Notes: generated by a model not told the origin, from the letters alone. A stretch of 28,213 nt of DNA from a bacterium (GCA_024278555.1 JAJRSX010000020.1:1-28213), one strand, 5' to 3'; shown: positions 6,683 to 14,669, counted from the first letter of the stretch. Numbers and translations are program-made.

Positions 6683-8134
6683 CTACGCTACCGGGCGCAG
6701 GCGGATCTCACCGGGGGTGACGGGCTCGGGCGTGGCCTTCGGCGGCGGCAGGTGGATGTTGCCAGTGGTGGCCTCGTGGTCGCGGGCGAAGTTGCGCACC
6801 CCCCAGAAGAGGGCGGCGACGGTGCGCACCGTCTTCCACCGCTCGCCCGCCGGCCACGCCTGGAGGTTGCGCCACGTCTGCAGCGGGCTCGGGGTGGTGA
6901 AGTAGAGCTTCGAGAGCTCCCGGTAGAACCGCGCAAGCGGCAGGCGGGTGGGGAGGGTGGCGTGGAGGAGGTCGAAGAGGTGGTAGTCGGTGGTGGTGAG
7001 GTTGTCGCGTTCCCGGTCGAAGAGGTCGGTGCCTGGCAAGGGGGTGAGGACCGAGTAGGTGGGGTGGGAGACGCCGATCCGCTTGACGTAGCGGGCGAGC
7101 TGGCGGAAGTCGGTGGTCGAGTAGTCGGGGTTGACGATGAACTGGCCGTTGACCCGGATCCCCGCCTCGTTGCAGATGCGGATCGCCGCCTCGTTGGTGG
7201 CGGCGGTGGTCCGCTTGTTCATGTCGTCGAGCTCGGCGTCGCGGAACGACTCCATGCCGATGAGGATCATGTCGAGCCCCACCCGCTTCCACAGGGCCAT
7301 GAGCTGCGGGTGGGCCTCGATGGTCTTGGCGCGACCGTACATGAAGTAGCGCTTGCGGATCCCCGCGTCGAGGATCATGTGGCCGAGGCGCTCCATGCGC
7401 TTCGCATCCGCCAGGGACTCGTCGTCGACCAGGAAGACATACTCGGTGTCTTCGAGGGTGGCGAGCTCCTCGACGATGCGCTCCGGGTCGCGGCGCAGGT
7501 ACTTGCCGCCGGTCATCCGCCACAGGGCGCAGAAGGAGCAGCGCGACGGGCAGCCGATCGAGGTGCGCAGGCTCGCCAGGGGTTTGAGGTAGGCGGAGAA
7601 GTAGCGGCTCCGCCACGGCCGGTTGAGGTCGCGTGCCGGGAAGGGAAGGGCGTCGAGGTCGCCGTAGGCACGCTCCTCGGTGTAGCGCACCGTCTCGCCC
7701 TCGGGGATCGCCAGGCCGGGGATGGTGCTCGGGTCGGCCCCGGAGTCGAGCGTCCGGATCAGCTCGGCAAAGGTGTGGACCCCCTCGCCGAGGACCACGT
7801 AGTCGGTGGCGCCGTCGAGGAAGTCCTCGGGCAGGACCGTGGCGTGGTGGCCGCCGACCACGGTGACCACCTCCGGCCGCCACCGCTTCACCCGCGCGAG
7901 GATGTCGTGCATCGCCGGGGCGTCGATGGTGTAGCCGGTGGTCGCCACCACGTCGGGCCGCTCGCGCGACAGCCACCCCTCCAGGTCGGGGTCGAAGCGC
8001 ATGTCGACCATCGTCACCTCGTGCGGGGCACGGATCCCGGCGGCCACGTATTCCAGGGCGAGGGGTTCGTTCAGCCACAGGTACTGGTTGTGGTAGTCGG
8101 GCCGGTAGTAGGGCTGGACCAAGAGGATCTTCAC
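6683..8134 (-). CDS. B12-binding-domain radical SAM protein
   Basis: 483 aa from the GTG at 8134, with GGAGGAG 7 nt upstream. Residues 1-140 form a cobalamin-binding-like Rossmann domain (KILLVQPYY; EPLALEYVAAGI; VVTVVGGHHATVLPEDF; VVLGEGVHTFAEL). It lacks the DxHxxG cobalt-ligand motif, as is usual in this superfamily. The radical SAM domain begins with C195-x3-C199-x2-C202 (GCPSRCSFCAL), which binds the 4Fe-4S cluster, and continues through FLVDDESLAD and LIGMESF to about residue 360; a C-terminal helical region follows. The family includes methylases and other enzymes acting on unactivated carbon. EPLALEYVAA at the N-terminus recalls hopanoid-related members, but I cannot assign a substrate. 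It is a lone gene with repeat-rich DNA beyond its stop. Confidence 0.85.
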   Translation of the reverse strand: MKILLVQPYYRPDYHNQYLWLNEPLALEYVAAGIRAPHEVTMVDMRFDPDLEGWLSRERPDVVATTGYTIDAPAMHDILARVKRWRPEVVTVVGGHHATVLPEDFLDGATDYVVLGEGVHTFAELIRTLDSGADPSTIPGLAIPEGETVRYTEERAYGDLDALPFPARDLNRPWRSRYFSAYLKPLASLRTSIGCPSRCSFCALWRMTGGKYLRRDPERIVEELATLEDTEYVFLVDDESLADAKRMERLGHMILDAGIRKRYFMYGRAKTIEAHPQLMALWKRVGLDMILIGMESFRDAELDDMNKRTTAATNEAAIRICNEAGIRVNGQFIVNPDYSTTDFRQLARYVKRIGVSHPTYSVLTPLPGTDLFDRERDNLTTTDYHLFDLLHATLPTRLPLARFYRELSKLYFTTPSPLQTWRNLQAWPAGERWKTVRTVAALFWGVRNFARDHEATTGNIHLPPPKATPEPVTPGEIRLRPVA

Positions 8135-8326
8135 GGGGGGCTCCTCCAGGGGGCTGAAGAGTGTCCGGTGCCATCTCTCCGTCGCCCCGAGTGGGTGGGT
8201 CCGGGGAGTAGGCGCCAGATCGAGGCGAGTAGTCCACCGAGTCCGAGGCCGGTCGCTGGGTAGAGAAGAGCCCGGCGACGGGGTGTGGGTGCCGGGGAGG
8301 CAGTCGGATGCCGTCTCTCCGGGGTC

Positions 8327-8848
8327 CTACCGGAGGATCGCCTCGACCACCTCCTCCACGGTCAGGCCGTCGGTGTCGACGATCTGGTCCGCCTCCTCGT
8401 AGCGCGGCGCGCGGCGGGCGAGGAGGTCGCGCATGCGCGCCAACGGGTCGGCCACCTGTAACAGGGGGCGGTGGCTGCTGCCCTTCACCCGGGCGTAGAG
8501 GGCCTCGGGGCGGGCGCGCAGGTAGACTACCCGCCCGGCGGCGTGCAGGCGCGGGAGGTTCGCCCGGCGCTCGACGATGCCGCCGCCGGTGGTGATCACC
8601 GTGTGGCGGTAGTCGGCCAGGGTGGCGGCCACCTCCTCCTCCAGGTCGCGGAAGGCGTCCTCTCCGTCGTCGGCGAAGATCTCCGAGATCGTCTTGCCGG
8701 CGCGCGCCTCGATCAGGTCGTCGCAGTCCACCACATCCCAGTGGAGGCACCTGGCCAGGCGCCGTCCCACGGTGGTCTTCCCCGCCCCCATGAAGCCGAC
8801 GAGGAGGAGGTTGGGGGAGGAGGGGGAGGGAGGGTCAGAGGTGGGCAT
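8327..8848 (-). CDS. aroK: Shikimate kinase
   Basis: 173 aa, the usual length. It phosphorylates shikimate with ATP in aromatic amino acid synthesis, in the cytoplasm. Seen in the sequence: Walker A GFMGAGKTTVG (residues 18-28), DCDD (41-44) for Mg and shikimate binding, FRDLEEE with Arg67, TGGGIV (87-92), and HRPLL with Arg127 in the lid region. The first dozen residues (Ser/Pro-rich) precede the core and may be flexible or mis-started. It lies downstream of aroE on the same strand, separated by 196 bp of inverted repeat arrays, so the two shikimate-pathway genes may be co-transcribed through that structure. Confidence 0.95.
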   Translation of the reverse strand: MPTSDPPSPSSPNLLLVGFMGAGKTTVGRRLARCLHWDVVDCDDLIEARAGKTISEIFADDGEDAFRDLEEEVAATLADYRHTVITTGGGIVERRANLPRLHAAGRVVYLRARPEALYARVKGSSHRPLLQVADPLARMRDLLARRAPRYEEADQIVDTDGLTVEEVVEAILR

Positions 8849-8880
8849 GGAGATCGGCGGTCGGGAGAGGAGGCGGCGTC

Positions 8881-9056
8881 AGTAGAAAGTAGAAAGTAGA
8901 AAGGGGGAGGGAGGCCGGAGGGGGGGGTGGGTCGGACGCCACGGGGGGGCATGGCGGTGGCTGCCGGCCGGCCGCCGGATGCCTTGGGTGGCGCGTTCGC
9001 GATGTGATCGCTTCCCAGCTCCCCCCCTTTCTACTTTCTACCTCCTACTTTCTACC
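8881..9056. repeat. Inverted AGTAGAAAG arrays between aroK and aroE
   Basis: At 8881-8903 AGTAGAAAGTAGAAAGTAGA continues with AAG and a G-run. At 9022-9056 the opposite orientation appears: a C-run, then TTTCTACTTTCTACC, TCC and TACTTTCTACC. The two arms are reverse complements over about 25 bp and are separated by roughly 120 bp, so the whole spacer can fold into one large hairpin. The right arm runs into the 3' end of aroE, and the aroE stop codon (TAG, 9045-9047 on the - strand) is part of a repeat unit. A third copy lies at 28093-28113. Confidence 0.75.
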
Positions 9057-9917
9057 GCTGTCTCCCACCGCCTCTTCCAGCGTCGCAATCATCGACTCAC
9101 CGGGGGCCTCCTCGCCGGTCCACAGGGCAAAGGAGATGGCCCCCTGGAGGGCGAGCATGGTGAGGCCGTTGTCGCACGGCAGGTCGCGGGCGCGGGCGGC
9201 GGCGATGAGGAGCGTCTCCGCCGGGTTGTAGACCAGGTCGTAGACGAACAGGGCCGGGTGGAGCCAGTCGAGGTCGATGGGGTAGTCGCCGCGGCCGGCC
9301 ATCCCCACCGGGGTGGCGTTGACCAGGAGGGTGGCGGCGGCAATGGCCGGCGCCAGGGAGTCGCGCTCCAGGGGGATGCAGTGGACGCGGCAGGAGGCGA
9401 AGTGGGCGGCGAGGTCGCCCGCCAAGGCCGCGGCACGCTCGCCCTCCTGATCGCACAGGGTGATCTCCTCGGCGCCGTCGATCGCCGCCTGGAAGGCGAC
9501 CGCCCGCGCCGCCCCGCCGGCCCCGAGGAGCAGCAGCCGCTGGCCCGCGAGGCCCACCCCCTTGCGGGTCAGGGCGGCGGCGAAGCCCGGGGCGTCGGTG
9601 TTGTGGCCGGTAAGGCGGCCGTCCGCCTCCACCCGGATGGTGTTCACCGCCCCCATCATGGCGGCGGTGCGGGAGAGCTCGTCGAGGTGGGCGATCACCC
9701 TCTCCTTGTGGGGGATGGTGACGTTCACCCCGGCGAGGCCGAGGGCGGGGAGGGCGCGGACCGCGTCGGCGAGCTGCTCCGGGAGGACGTGGAAGGCGAC
9801 GTAGACCCAGTCGAGCCCCCGCTCGGCAAAGGCCCGGTTGTGCATGGCCGGGGAGAGGGAGTGGCCGACGGGGTCGCCGAAGAGGCCGACGATGCGGGTG
9901 GAGGCGGTAACCGGCAT
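9045..9917 (-). CDS. aroE: Shikimate dehydrogenase (NADP+)
   Basis: 290 aa from the ATG at 9917, chosen because TRIVGLFGDPVGHSLSPAMH follows at once, as in the family; the upstream open frame is not AroE-like. No clear Shine-Dalgarno sequence is visible. It reduces 3-dehydroshikimate to shikimate. Motifs: shikimate-binding GHSLSPAMHN (19-27), GVNVTIPHKE with catalytic Lys71, GAVNTI, GHNTDAPGF with catalytic Asp108, nucleotide-binding GAGGAARAV (132-140), NATPVGM, DLVYNPAET, and the C-terminal GLTMLALQGAISFALWTG. The last residues (SGRK-stop) come from the AGTAGAAAG repeat that invades the gene end, so the C-terminus may have been altered by repeat insertion. aroK lies downstream. Confidence 0.95.
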   Translation of the reverse strand: MPVTASTRIVGLFGDPVGHSLSPAMHNRAFAERGLDWVYVAFHVLPEQLADAVRALPALGLAGVNVTIPHKERVIAHLDELSRTAAMMGAVNTIRVEADGRLTGHNTDAPGFAAALTRKGVGLAGQRLLLLGAGGAARAVAFQAAIDGAEEITLCDQEGERAAALAGDLAAHFASCRVHCIPLERDSLAPAIAAATLLVNATPVGMAGRGDYPIDLDWLHPALFVYDLVYNPAETLLIAAARARDLPCDNGLTMLALQGAISFALWTGEEAPGESMIATLEEAVGDSGRK

Positions 9918-10094
9918 GGTGGAGGTGGGGGGTGGTAGAAGGTGGGCGGACGTGGAAAATACCCCGCGTTTCCATCGTAGCTCCGACAGACACCGGGGTG
10001 TGAATGGTGGAAATTGGACGCTGAATAGGGTACTACCAGGGGCCGCGCTGCGATGCCAGCGCCACAACACCTACCGCAGCCTACTAGAGAAACC

Positions 10095-10694
10095 ATGGCC
10101 AAGACTCCGACTAAGAAGCCCGCCGCCAAGACTGCCACCAAGAAGGCGACGGCGAAGAAGACCGTGAAAAAGACCGTCAAGAAGGCGGCTGCCAAGAAGC
10201 CGGCGACGAAGAGGGCGGCGGTGAAGAAGTCCGCCGTCAAGAAGGCGGCGGCGAAGAAGACGGTCAAGAAGGTGGCGAAGAAGAGGGTGGCGAAGAAGAG
10301 CGCGCCCACCAAACGGACCAAGGCGCTCAAGGTCGACGACCGCTGGGCCGAGATCCGCGCCCAACTGGAGGCCCGTCGCGCCGAGCTCGCGGGCGAGGCG
10401 CGCCGGACCATCGACGACAGCCTGTCGCAAGAGAAGGAGCAGATGGCGGAGATCGGTGACCGGGCGACCGAGGAGATCGACGACACCTTCCAGGCACGCC
10501 TCAAGGGGCGCGAGGCGAAGCTCATCGCCAAGATTGACGAGACCCTCGGCCGGATCGCCCGTGGCGAGTACGGCCTGTGCGAGTCGTGCGGCGAAGAGAT
10601 CGCCTACAAGCGGCTCCTGGCCCGTCCGGTCGCGACCCTGTGCATCGACTGCAAGACGGCACAGGAGCGGCAGGAAAAGAACTTCCGCAAGTAG
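10095..10694 (+). CDS. DksA/TraR zinc-finger protein with histone H1-like lysine-rich arm
   Basis: 199 aa from the ATG at 10095. Residues 1-78 consist almost wholly of Lys, Ala, Thr and Val in repeats such as KKAAAKK and KKTVKK, like the tail of histone H1 or bacterial AlgP/HctB proteins. Residues 79-199 are a DksA-type domain: a helical region, then LIAKIDETLGRIARGEYG, then a C4 zinc finger with Cys162, Cys165, Cys183 and Cys186 (CESC ... CIDC). DksA binds the RNA polymerase secondary channel. At the coiled-coil tip the E. coli D-P-V-D-R-A becomes E-I-G-D-R-A, so the second Asp and the Ala are kept. The basic arm should bind DNA or RNA. It is unclear whether this is the main DksA or an extra paralogue. 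An ATG 42 bp upstream is in frame but adds nothing family-like. The stop codon is the first triplet of REP copy B. Confidence 0.85.
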   Translation: MAKTPTKKPAAKTATKKATAKKTVKKTVKKAAAKKPATKRAAVKKSAVKKAAAKKTVKKVAKKRVAKKSAPTKRTKALKVDDRWAEIRAQLEARRAELAGEARRTIDDSLSQEKEQMAEIGDRATEEIDDTFQARLKGREAKLIAKIDETLGRIARGEYGLCESCGEEIAYKRLLARPVATLCIDCKTAQERQEKNFRK

Positions 10695-10773
10695 GAGGGG
10701 GCTGTGCCCCCGATCCGCGGCCGATGGCCGCGGCGCCCCGCGGCCCCGAATCGCGACCGGGAGCCCGCTCCTA
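10692..10773. repeat. REP-like palindromic element, copy B, spanning two stop codons
   Basis: 82 bp bounded by TAGGAG at the left and CTCCTA at the right. Internal hairpins: GGGGGC TGT GCCCCC, CCGCGGCC GAT GGCCGCGG, and GGAGC GG GCTCC read on the - strand. The left TAG is the stop of the DksA-like gene and the right CTA is the stop of lpxH on the other strand, so the element fills the entire space between convergent genes. It may work as a bidirectional terminator or mRNA end stabiliser. Confidence 0.75.
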
Positions 10774-11544
10774 GCCGGGTTCGCGAGGCTCGCCAGGAGC
10801 CGGCCCATTGCCGGGCCGGCCGCCGTTGTGGAGGCGGAAGCCGGTGGCCGCCTCCCAGGTGATGTAGCTGCGGTGGGCGAGCCAGTCGCCGCTGTTCAGG
10901 TAGCGGCCACGACGGCCTGCCGCCTCGACCACCTCGTCGCCGGGCACGTGGGCGTGGCCGAAGATCACCACGTCGTAGCCAGCGGCGATGCGCCGTGCCG
11001 CGTAGCCACGGAAACACGGGTGGGCGGTGTCGCGTATCGTGTAGTGGGCGCCGGTGGTGGCGCGGTCGAGCCAGCGGCCGAACCGCTGTAACCGCGCCGG
11101 GCCGACCCCCTCGGCGAGCAGCCGGGCGGCGCGGGTGCGAAAGAGCCAGCGAAAGAGGTGCTCCAGGTGCTCCTCGGGGTTGGCGAGGTCGCCGTGCTCC
11201 ACCCAGACGCGCTGGTCGCCGAGGGTGAGGGCGGTGCCGTTCGGGTGGATCCGGGCGCCGTAGCGGGCGGCGAAGCGCGGCCCGAGGCAGAAGTCGTGGT
11301 TCCCCTCCACATAGTGGAGGGTGACGCCCCGCGTGGTGAGCTCACCCAGGGCGGCGAGGATGGTGTCGAAGCCCGCCATCTCCCGGCTCTGGAAGCCGAA
11401 GAAGAAGTCGAAGAGATCGCCGTTGATGCACAGGTGGGTGAGGCCGGGAAAGTCGAGGAGGAAGCGGGCGAGCTCCCCCTGACGCACCTCATCGCCCGGG
11501 GTGAGGTGGGCGTCGGAGACAAAGAGCCAGCGGTCATCGGCCAT
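10771..11544 (-). CDS. lpxH: UDP-2,3-diacylglucosamine diphosphatase
   Basis: 257 aa. It cleaves UDP-2,3-diacylglucosamine to lipid X and UMP at the inner face of the inner membrane, in lipid A synthesis. The calcineurin-like metal sites are all visible: SDAHL with Asp11 and His13, NGDLFDF with Asp43, EGNHD with Asn82 and His83, EHGD with His117, and FGHAHV with His197 and His199. The HYTIRDTAHPCFRG insertion region follows the central helices, as in LpxH. The ATG at 11544 is the first start of the frame. The C-terminal tail (GGRPGNGPAPGEPREPG) is Gly/Pro-rich and ends inside REP copy B, so it may have been shaped by the repeat. The gene implies an outer membrane with lipopolysaccharide. Confidence 0.92.
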   Translation of the reverse strand: MADDRWLFVSDAHLTPGDEVRQGELARFLLDFPGLTHLCINGDLFDFFFGFQSREMAGFDTILAALGELTTRGVTLHYVEGNHDFCLGPRFAARYGARIHPNGTALTLGDQRVWVEHGDLANPEEHLEHLFRWLFRTRAARLLAEGVGPARLQRFGRWLDRATTGAHYTIRDTAHPCFRGYAARRIAAGYDVVIFGHAHVPGDEVVEAAGRRGRYLNSGDWLAHRSYITWEAATGFRLHNGGRPGNGPAPGEPREPG

Positions 11545-11864
11545 CGGGCGAGTCTACGGGGAGGACCGGGGGCAAAACCACGAAGGACACGAAGAGCGGT
11601 GAGCCGAGAGGTGGCTGTCCAACGCGGCGCGATGTGCGTGGGGTGCCGAGTGGGGTATGAACGCAGAGGCGCAGAGAAGGAGAGATGCAGAGGGGAGAGG
11701 ACCGAAGAGCCGGCGTCAGCGGCGAAGTGGTGGGGATTTAGTGGGGCCAGGAAGGTACCTTCAACGCAAAGGTGCAAAGACGCCAAGGGGGGGGTCGAGA
11801 GTGGTGTGTCGCCGGTGTTGGGGGGAGCAGGGAAGCGGTCCGGGTGGCGCACCGTGCCCGCAAC
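11545..11864. repeat. Spacer with three degenerate repeat arrays
   Basis: No gene is visible in this 320-bp spacer. It carries three related arrays: ACCACGAAGGACACGAAGAG (11577-11596), ACGCAGAGGCGCAGAG continuing with AAGGAGAGATGCAGAG (11660-11696), and TCAACGCAAAGGTGCAAAGA followed by CGCCAAGG (11761-11790). It forms the boundary between core DNA (lpxH side) and the restriction-modification island. Confidence 0.65.
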
Positions 11865-14669
11865 TCACACCACGTTGCCCACCGCCTGTTTCTCCAAGAT
11901 TCCCTCCACGTCCCCCGTGTCAAACGACACGTCCCACGCCCACCGCCCAAACCCCCCATGCTCGTTCACCGCCCGCACCCACTCGTCGAGAAACTCGCGC
12001 TTGGTCCGGTTCTGTTGGCTGTCCTGCCCCTTCACCTCCAGGACCAGCATGGTCCCGTTGGTTAGGCGGATGAGGAAGTCCGGCCGGTACTTCTTCACCA
12101 CCCCCTTGTAGATGTAGAGAATCTCGTAGCCCAGGTGGTCGTTCTTCACCCATGCGGCCACGTACTTGCTCCTCTCCAACGCGAAGGCTTCACTCGCCTC
12201 CCAGGTGCTGTCGAAGACGCAGTGGCTGATGTGGGAGCGCTGGGTGACCTCGCACGGCTTGCCGGTGTACCAGGTGCGCATGTCGCCGGTGGAGCGAATC
12301 GGCTTCTCCCGGTCGAAGAGTGGCTCCAGTGCCTCGGTGTTCTCGAAGCGGATCGCCTCCCAGATGTGCTGCACGATCTTGTTCATGCTCAGGGTTAACA
12401 CGATCCGCCGCCGCAGATCATCCTGGTAGAAGAGCGGTGGTTCGATCTCGATTCGATCCGACCGCAACACCCGTTCCACTAGCCCGATCAACTGCGCCAA
12501 CAAATACTCCCGGCTCCCCCGCCAGCTCGGCGCCATCCGATCGTAGATATCACGGGCGGTCTCGAAGACCACCTTCTGGAGCCGGAATTTCCGCCCCAGC
12601 TCCTCCAGGTCGATCTCGGTGAGCCGCGTCACGTCCGCCTTTCCATCCACCACCGGGCCCAGCTCTGCCCTGGTGGCCAGCGCCGATGCATTCAGCGTCA
12701 GCACCCCCACCTTCTCCAAGTCGAGCTCCAGACGCGGCCGGTAGACGTGGTCGATGCGCAGGACGTTCGGCCACTGGATCTCGAAGCCTGCCTTCTCAAC
12801 CACCGGCTCGATCCGCGTCTTCGGCGGAGGCGGCGGAGGCGGCGGCCCATCTCCGCCCTCGTGGGGAAGGAAGGTGAAGGGTACCCCGAAGATGTTTACG
12901 TACTCCGGCTCGAACAGCCCCGTCTTTGGGCTCACCTCGTAGGAGGTCCGGCGTAGCCCCCGTCCCACTACCTGCTCGCACAGGAGCTGGCTGGAGAAGG
13001 CACGCAGGCCCATGATGTGGGTCACCGTCTTGGCATCCCACCCCTCCGAGAGCATGCCGACGGAGATCACCTTCTGGATCTTCGCTCCAGGTTTGCCCGG
13101 CCGGCCGACGGTATCCACCATCCGCCGTAGGAGCTCCGCCTGCTCCTGCTTAGTCAACTTCTTGGTCGGCCCATCCTCGCCGTCACCGTTTCCCGACACG
13201 GCCACGGCTTCCTCCTTCGCCTCCGCCGCCTCCAATACCTTGGAGTCGATGTGCAAGATTCGCTCCGGTCGTGCCAGCTCGTCGATGCGGATCTTTTTGT
13301 GCTCGAAGGCATAGCGGATCCGTGCCGCGGTCTCTGTCCGGTTGGCCACGGTGATCATTACCGGCGGCACCGTGTGGCCCTGCCCCTTCCACCGGTGCAA
13401 CGCCTCCAGCCAGTCCTTACCCAGCAGGTAGTAGCCGTTCACCACCAAGTCCGGCAGGGACTCATGCTCCTCCGCCTTGCGGTTGAGATCGTCCTTTACC
13501 TCCGGGTCCATGTAGATGTGGTAGAGGCGGGACTTGTACTCAGGGGTCAGCTTCCCATCGTCTCGCACTACCACCCGCGGCGTCTTCACCAGCCCCGCCT
13601 CGATGGCGTCGTTGAGGCCGAAGTCACTCACGATCCACCCGAACAGCGCCTCCTCTTGCGCGTGTTTGCCTGAGGGTGCGAAAGGGGTGGCTGAAAAGTC
13701 GTAGCAGGTCAGGATTCCCCGTGTCCGGTGGATGCGATCCAGCCCCCCCACCCACTTTGTGGCCTCATCGAGATTCGCCTTTTTCACCCCCCTCACCTTC
13801 GACTCGGCGGGCACCCGCCACGCATGGTGGGCCTCGTCGTTGATCACCAGGAGGTTGCGGGCGCTGGCCATCTCCCCCAGCACATCTCGCACATACGCCT
13901 CGTCGCTCTTCGCCCCCCGCTTGTCCACCCCCCTTTTTTTGGCGATCCGCTCCTCGTTCTCCCAGTTCAGCGCGTGCCAGTTGTTCACCCGTACCCGCCC
14001 CTGCCGCAGCTTTTCCACCAGGGCGGCGGGAACCACGTTGAACTCCTCGTAGTAGCTACCGCCGGGGTTATCCGGCACCAACACCTGCAACCGGCTGCGC
14101 ACGGTGAGGCCGGGAGCGACCACGAAGACGTTCTTCGAAAACCGCTTGTCCTGCGGGTAGGTGACCTTGTTGAGTACCTGCCAGGCGATCACCATCGCCA
14201 TCACGATGGTCTTCCCCGAGCCCGTGGCCATCTTGGCGCACAGTCGGGTGAAATCCCCACCGTCACCGGGCACCTCGATCCCCTGCCGCTCCGCCGGCGA
14301 CGCCTCCGCCAACCAGATCAGGCTCTCCACCGCCTCCATCTGGCAGAAGAAGAAGCGCCGGTCCTGCCGCTCCTCCGGGTCGACCCAGTGGGCCAGCAGC
14401 CGCTTGGTTATCCCGGTCACGCCGGGATAACCCGCCTCCCGCCACTGCTGCACCCGTGGCCGGATCTGGTTTACCAGGGGCAGCTCCACGAAGAGGCCGG
14501 GGTCGTCGAACCCCTTGGAGCCCGGCGTCGCCACCACATACCCCGCTGGCCGCCGCCCCTCCCGTAGCTCGAAGCGCCGGGTCTCCCTGTCGTACCCCCA
14601 GTATTGCTCCGGCTCGTCGTACGGGGAGTTGACGATGAGCTGGCCGATCTGGGCCTGCCCCCCCATCAT
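11865..14669 (-). CDS. res: Type III-like restriction enzyme, Res subunit (helicase plus nuclease)
   Basis: 934 aa. Res subunits are ATP-driven translocases that cut DNA together with Mod. Superfamily 2 helicase motifs: MATGSGKTIVM (about residues 147-157), NDEAHHAW (DEAH box, about 272), DFSATPF (about 327), and QVVGRGLRR (about 566-574). The C-terminal PD-(D/E)XK nuclease is visible as KYRPDFLIRLTNGTMLVLEVKG (about 862-883), with the Asp and the Glu-x-Lys in the expected order. A run of eight prolines at about residue 613 separates the motor from the C-terminal half. The start ATG overlaps the mod stop (ATGA), so the two are translationally coupled, as in Type III operons. The gene looks intact. 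A Type ISP-like or related helicase-nuclease is less likely because Mod is a separate protein. Confidence 0.87.
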   Translation of the reverse strand: MMGGQAQIGQLIVNSPYDEPEQYWGYDRETRRFELREGRRPAGYVVATPGSKGFDDPGLFVELPLVNQIRPRVQQWREAGYPGVTGITKRLLAHWVDPEERQDRRFFFCQMEAVESLIWLAEASPAERQGIEVPGDGGDFTRLCAKMATGSGKTIVMAMVIAWQVLNKVTYPQDKRFSKNVFVVAPGLTVRSRLQVLVPDNPGGSYYEEFNVVPAALVEKLRQGRVRVNNWHALNWENEERIAKKRGVDKRGAKSDEAYVRDVLGEMASARNLLVINDEAHHAWRVPAESKVRGVKKANLDEATKWVGGLDRIHRTRGILTCYDFSATPFAPSGKHAQEEALFGWIVSDFGLNDAIEAGLVKTPRVVVRDDGKLTPEYKSRLYHIYMDPEVKDDLNRKAEEHESLPDLVVNGYYLLGKDWLEALHRWKGQGHTVPPVMITVANRTETAARIRYAFEHKKIRIDELARPERILHIDSKVLEAAEAKEEAVAVSGNGDGEDGPTKKLTKQEQAELLRRMVDTVGRPGKPGAKIQKVISVGMLSEGWDAKTVTHIMGLRAFSSQLLCEQVVGRGLRRTSYEVSPKTGLFEPEYVNIFGVPFTFLPHEGGDGPPPPPPPPKTRIEPVVEKAGFEIQWPNVLRIDHVYRPRLELDLEKVGVLTLNASALATRAELGPVVDGKADVTRLTEIDLEELGRKFRLQKVVFETARDIYDRMAPSWRGSREYLLAQLIGLVERVLRSDRIEIEPPLFYQDDLRRRIVLTLSMNKIVQHIWEAIRFENTEALEPLFDREKPIRSTGDMRTWYTGKPCEVTQRSHISHCVFDSTWEASEAFALERSKYVAAWVKNDHLGYEILYIYKGVVKKYRPDFLIRLTNGTMLVLEVKGQDSQQNRTKREFLDEWVRAVNEHGGFGRWAWDVSFDTGDVEGILEKQAVGNVV

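Noticed and set aside
8135-8326. Weak repeats GGTGCCATCTCTCC / GGATGCCGTCTCTCC between aroK and the radical SAM gene
   Set aside because: Short and imperfect; not clearly above chance in this GC-rich spacer.
6708-8750. 680-codon frame on the - strand across the radical SAM gene and aroK
   Set aside because: Shifted frame of two well-supported genes; the translation is Pro/Arg/Gly-rich and crosses gene borders.
9918-10070. N-terminal extension of aroE by 51 codons
   Set aside because: The extension has no AroE features; the family start motif lies right after the ATG at 9917.
10071-10808. 245-codon - strand frame opposite the DksA-like gene
   Set aside because: The leucine/arginine-rich product is the complement of the Lys/Ala arm; the zinc finger supports the other strand.
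11545-11864. Possible CRISPR array
   Set aside because: Units are 8-12 bp, imperfect and adjacent; there are no 25-40 bp direct repeats with unique spacers and no cas genes.
13728-14567. 279-codon frame on the + strand inside res
   Set aside because: His/Pro/Leu-rich shadow of the helicase domain.
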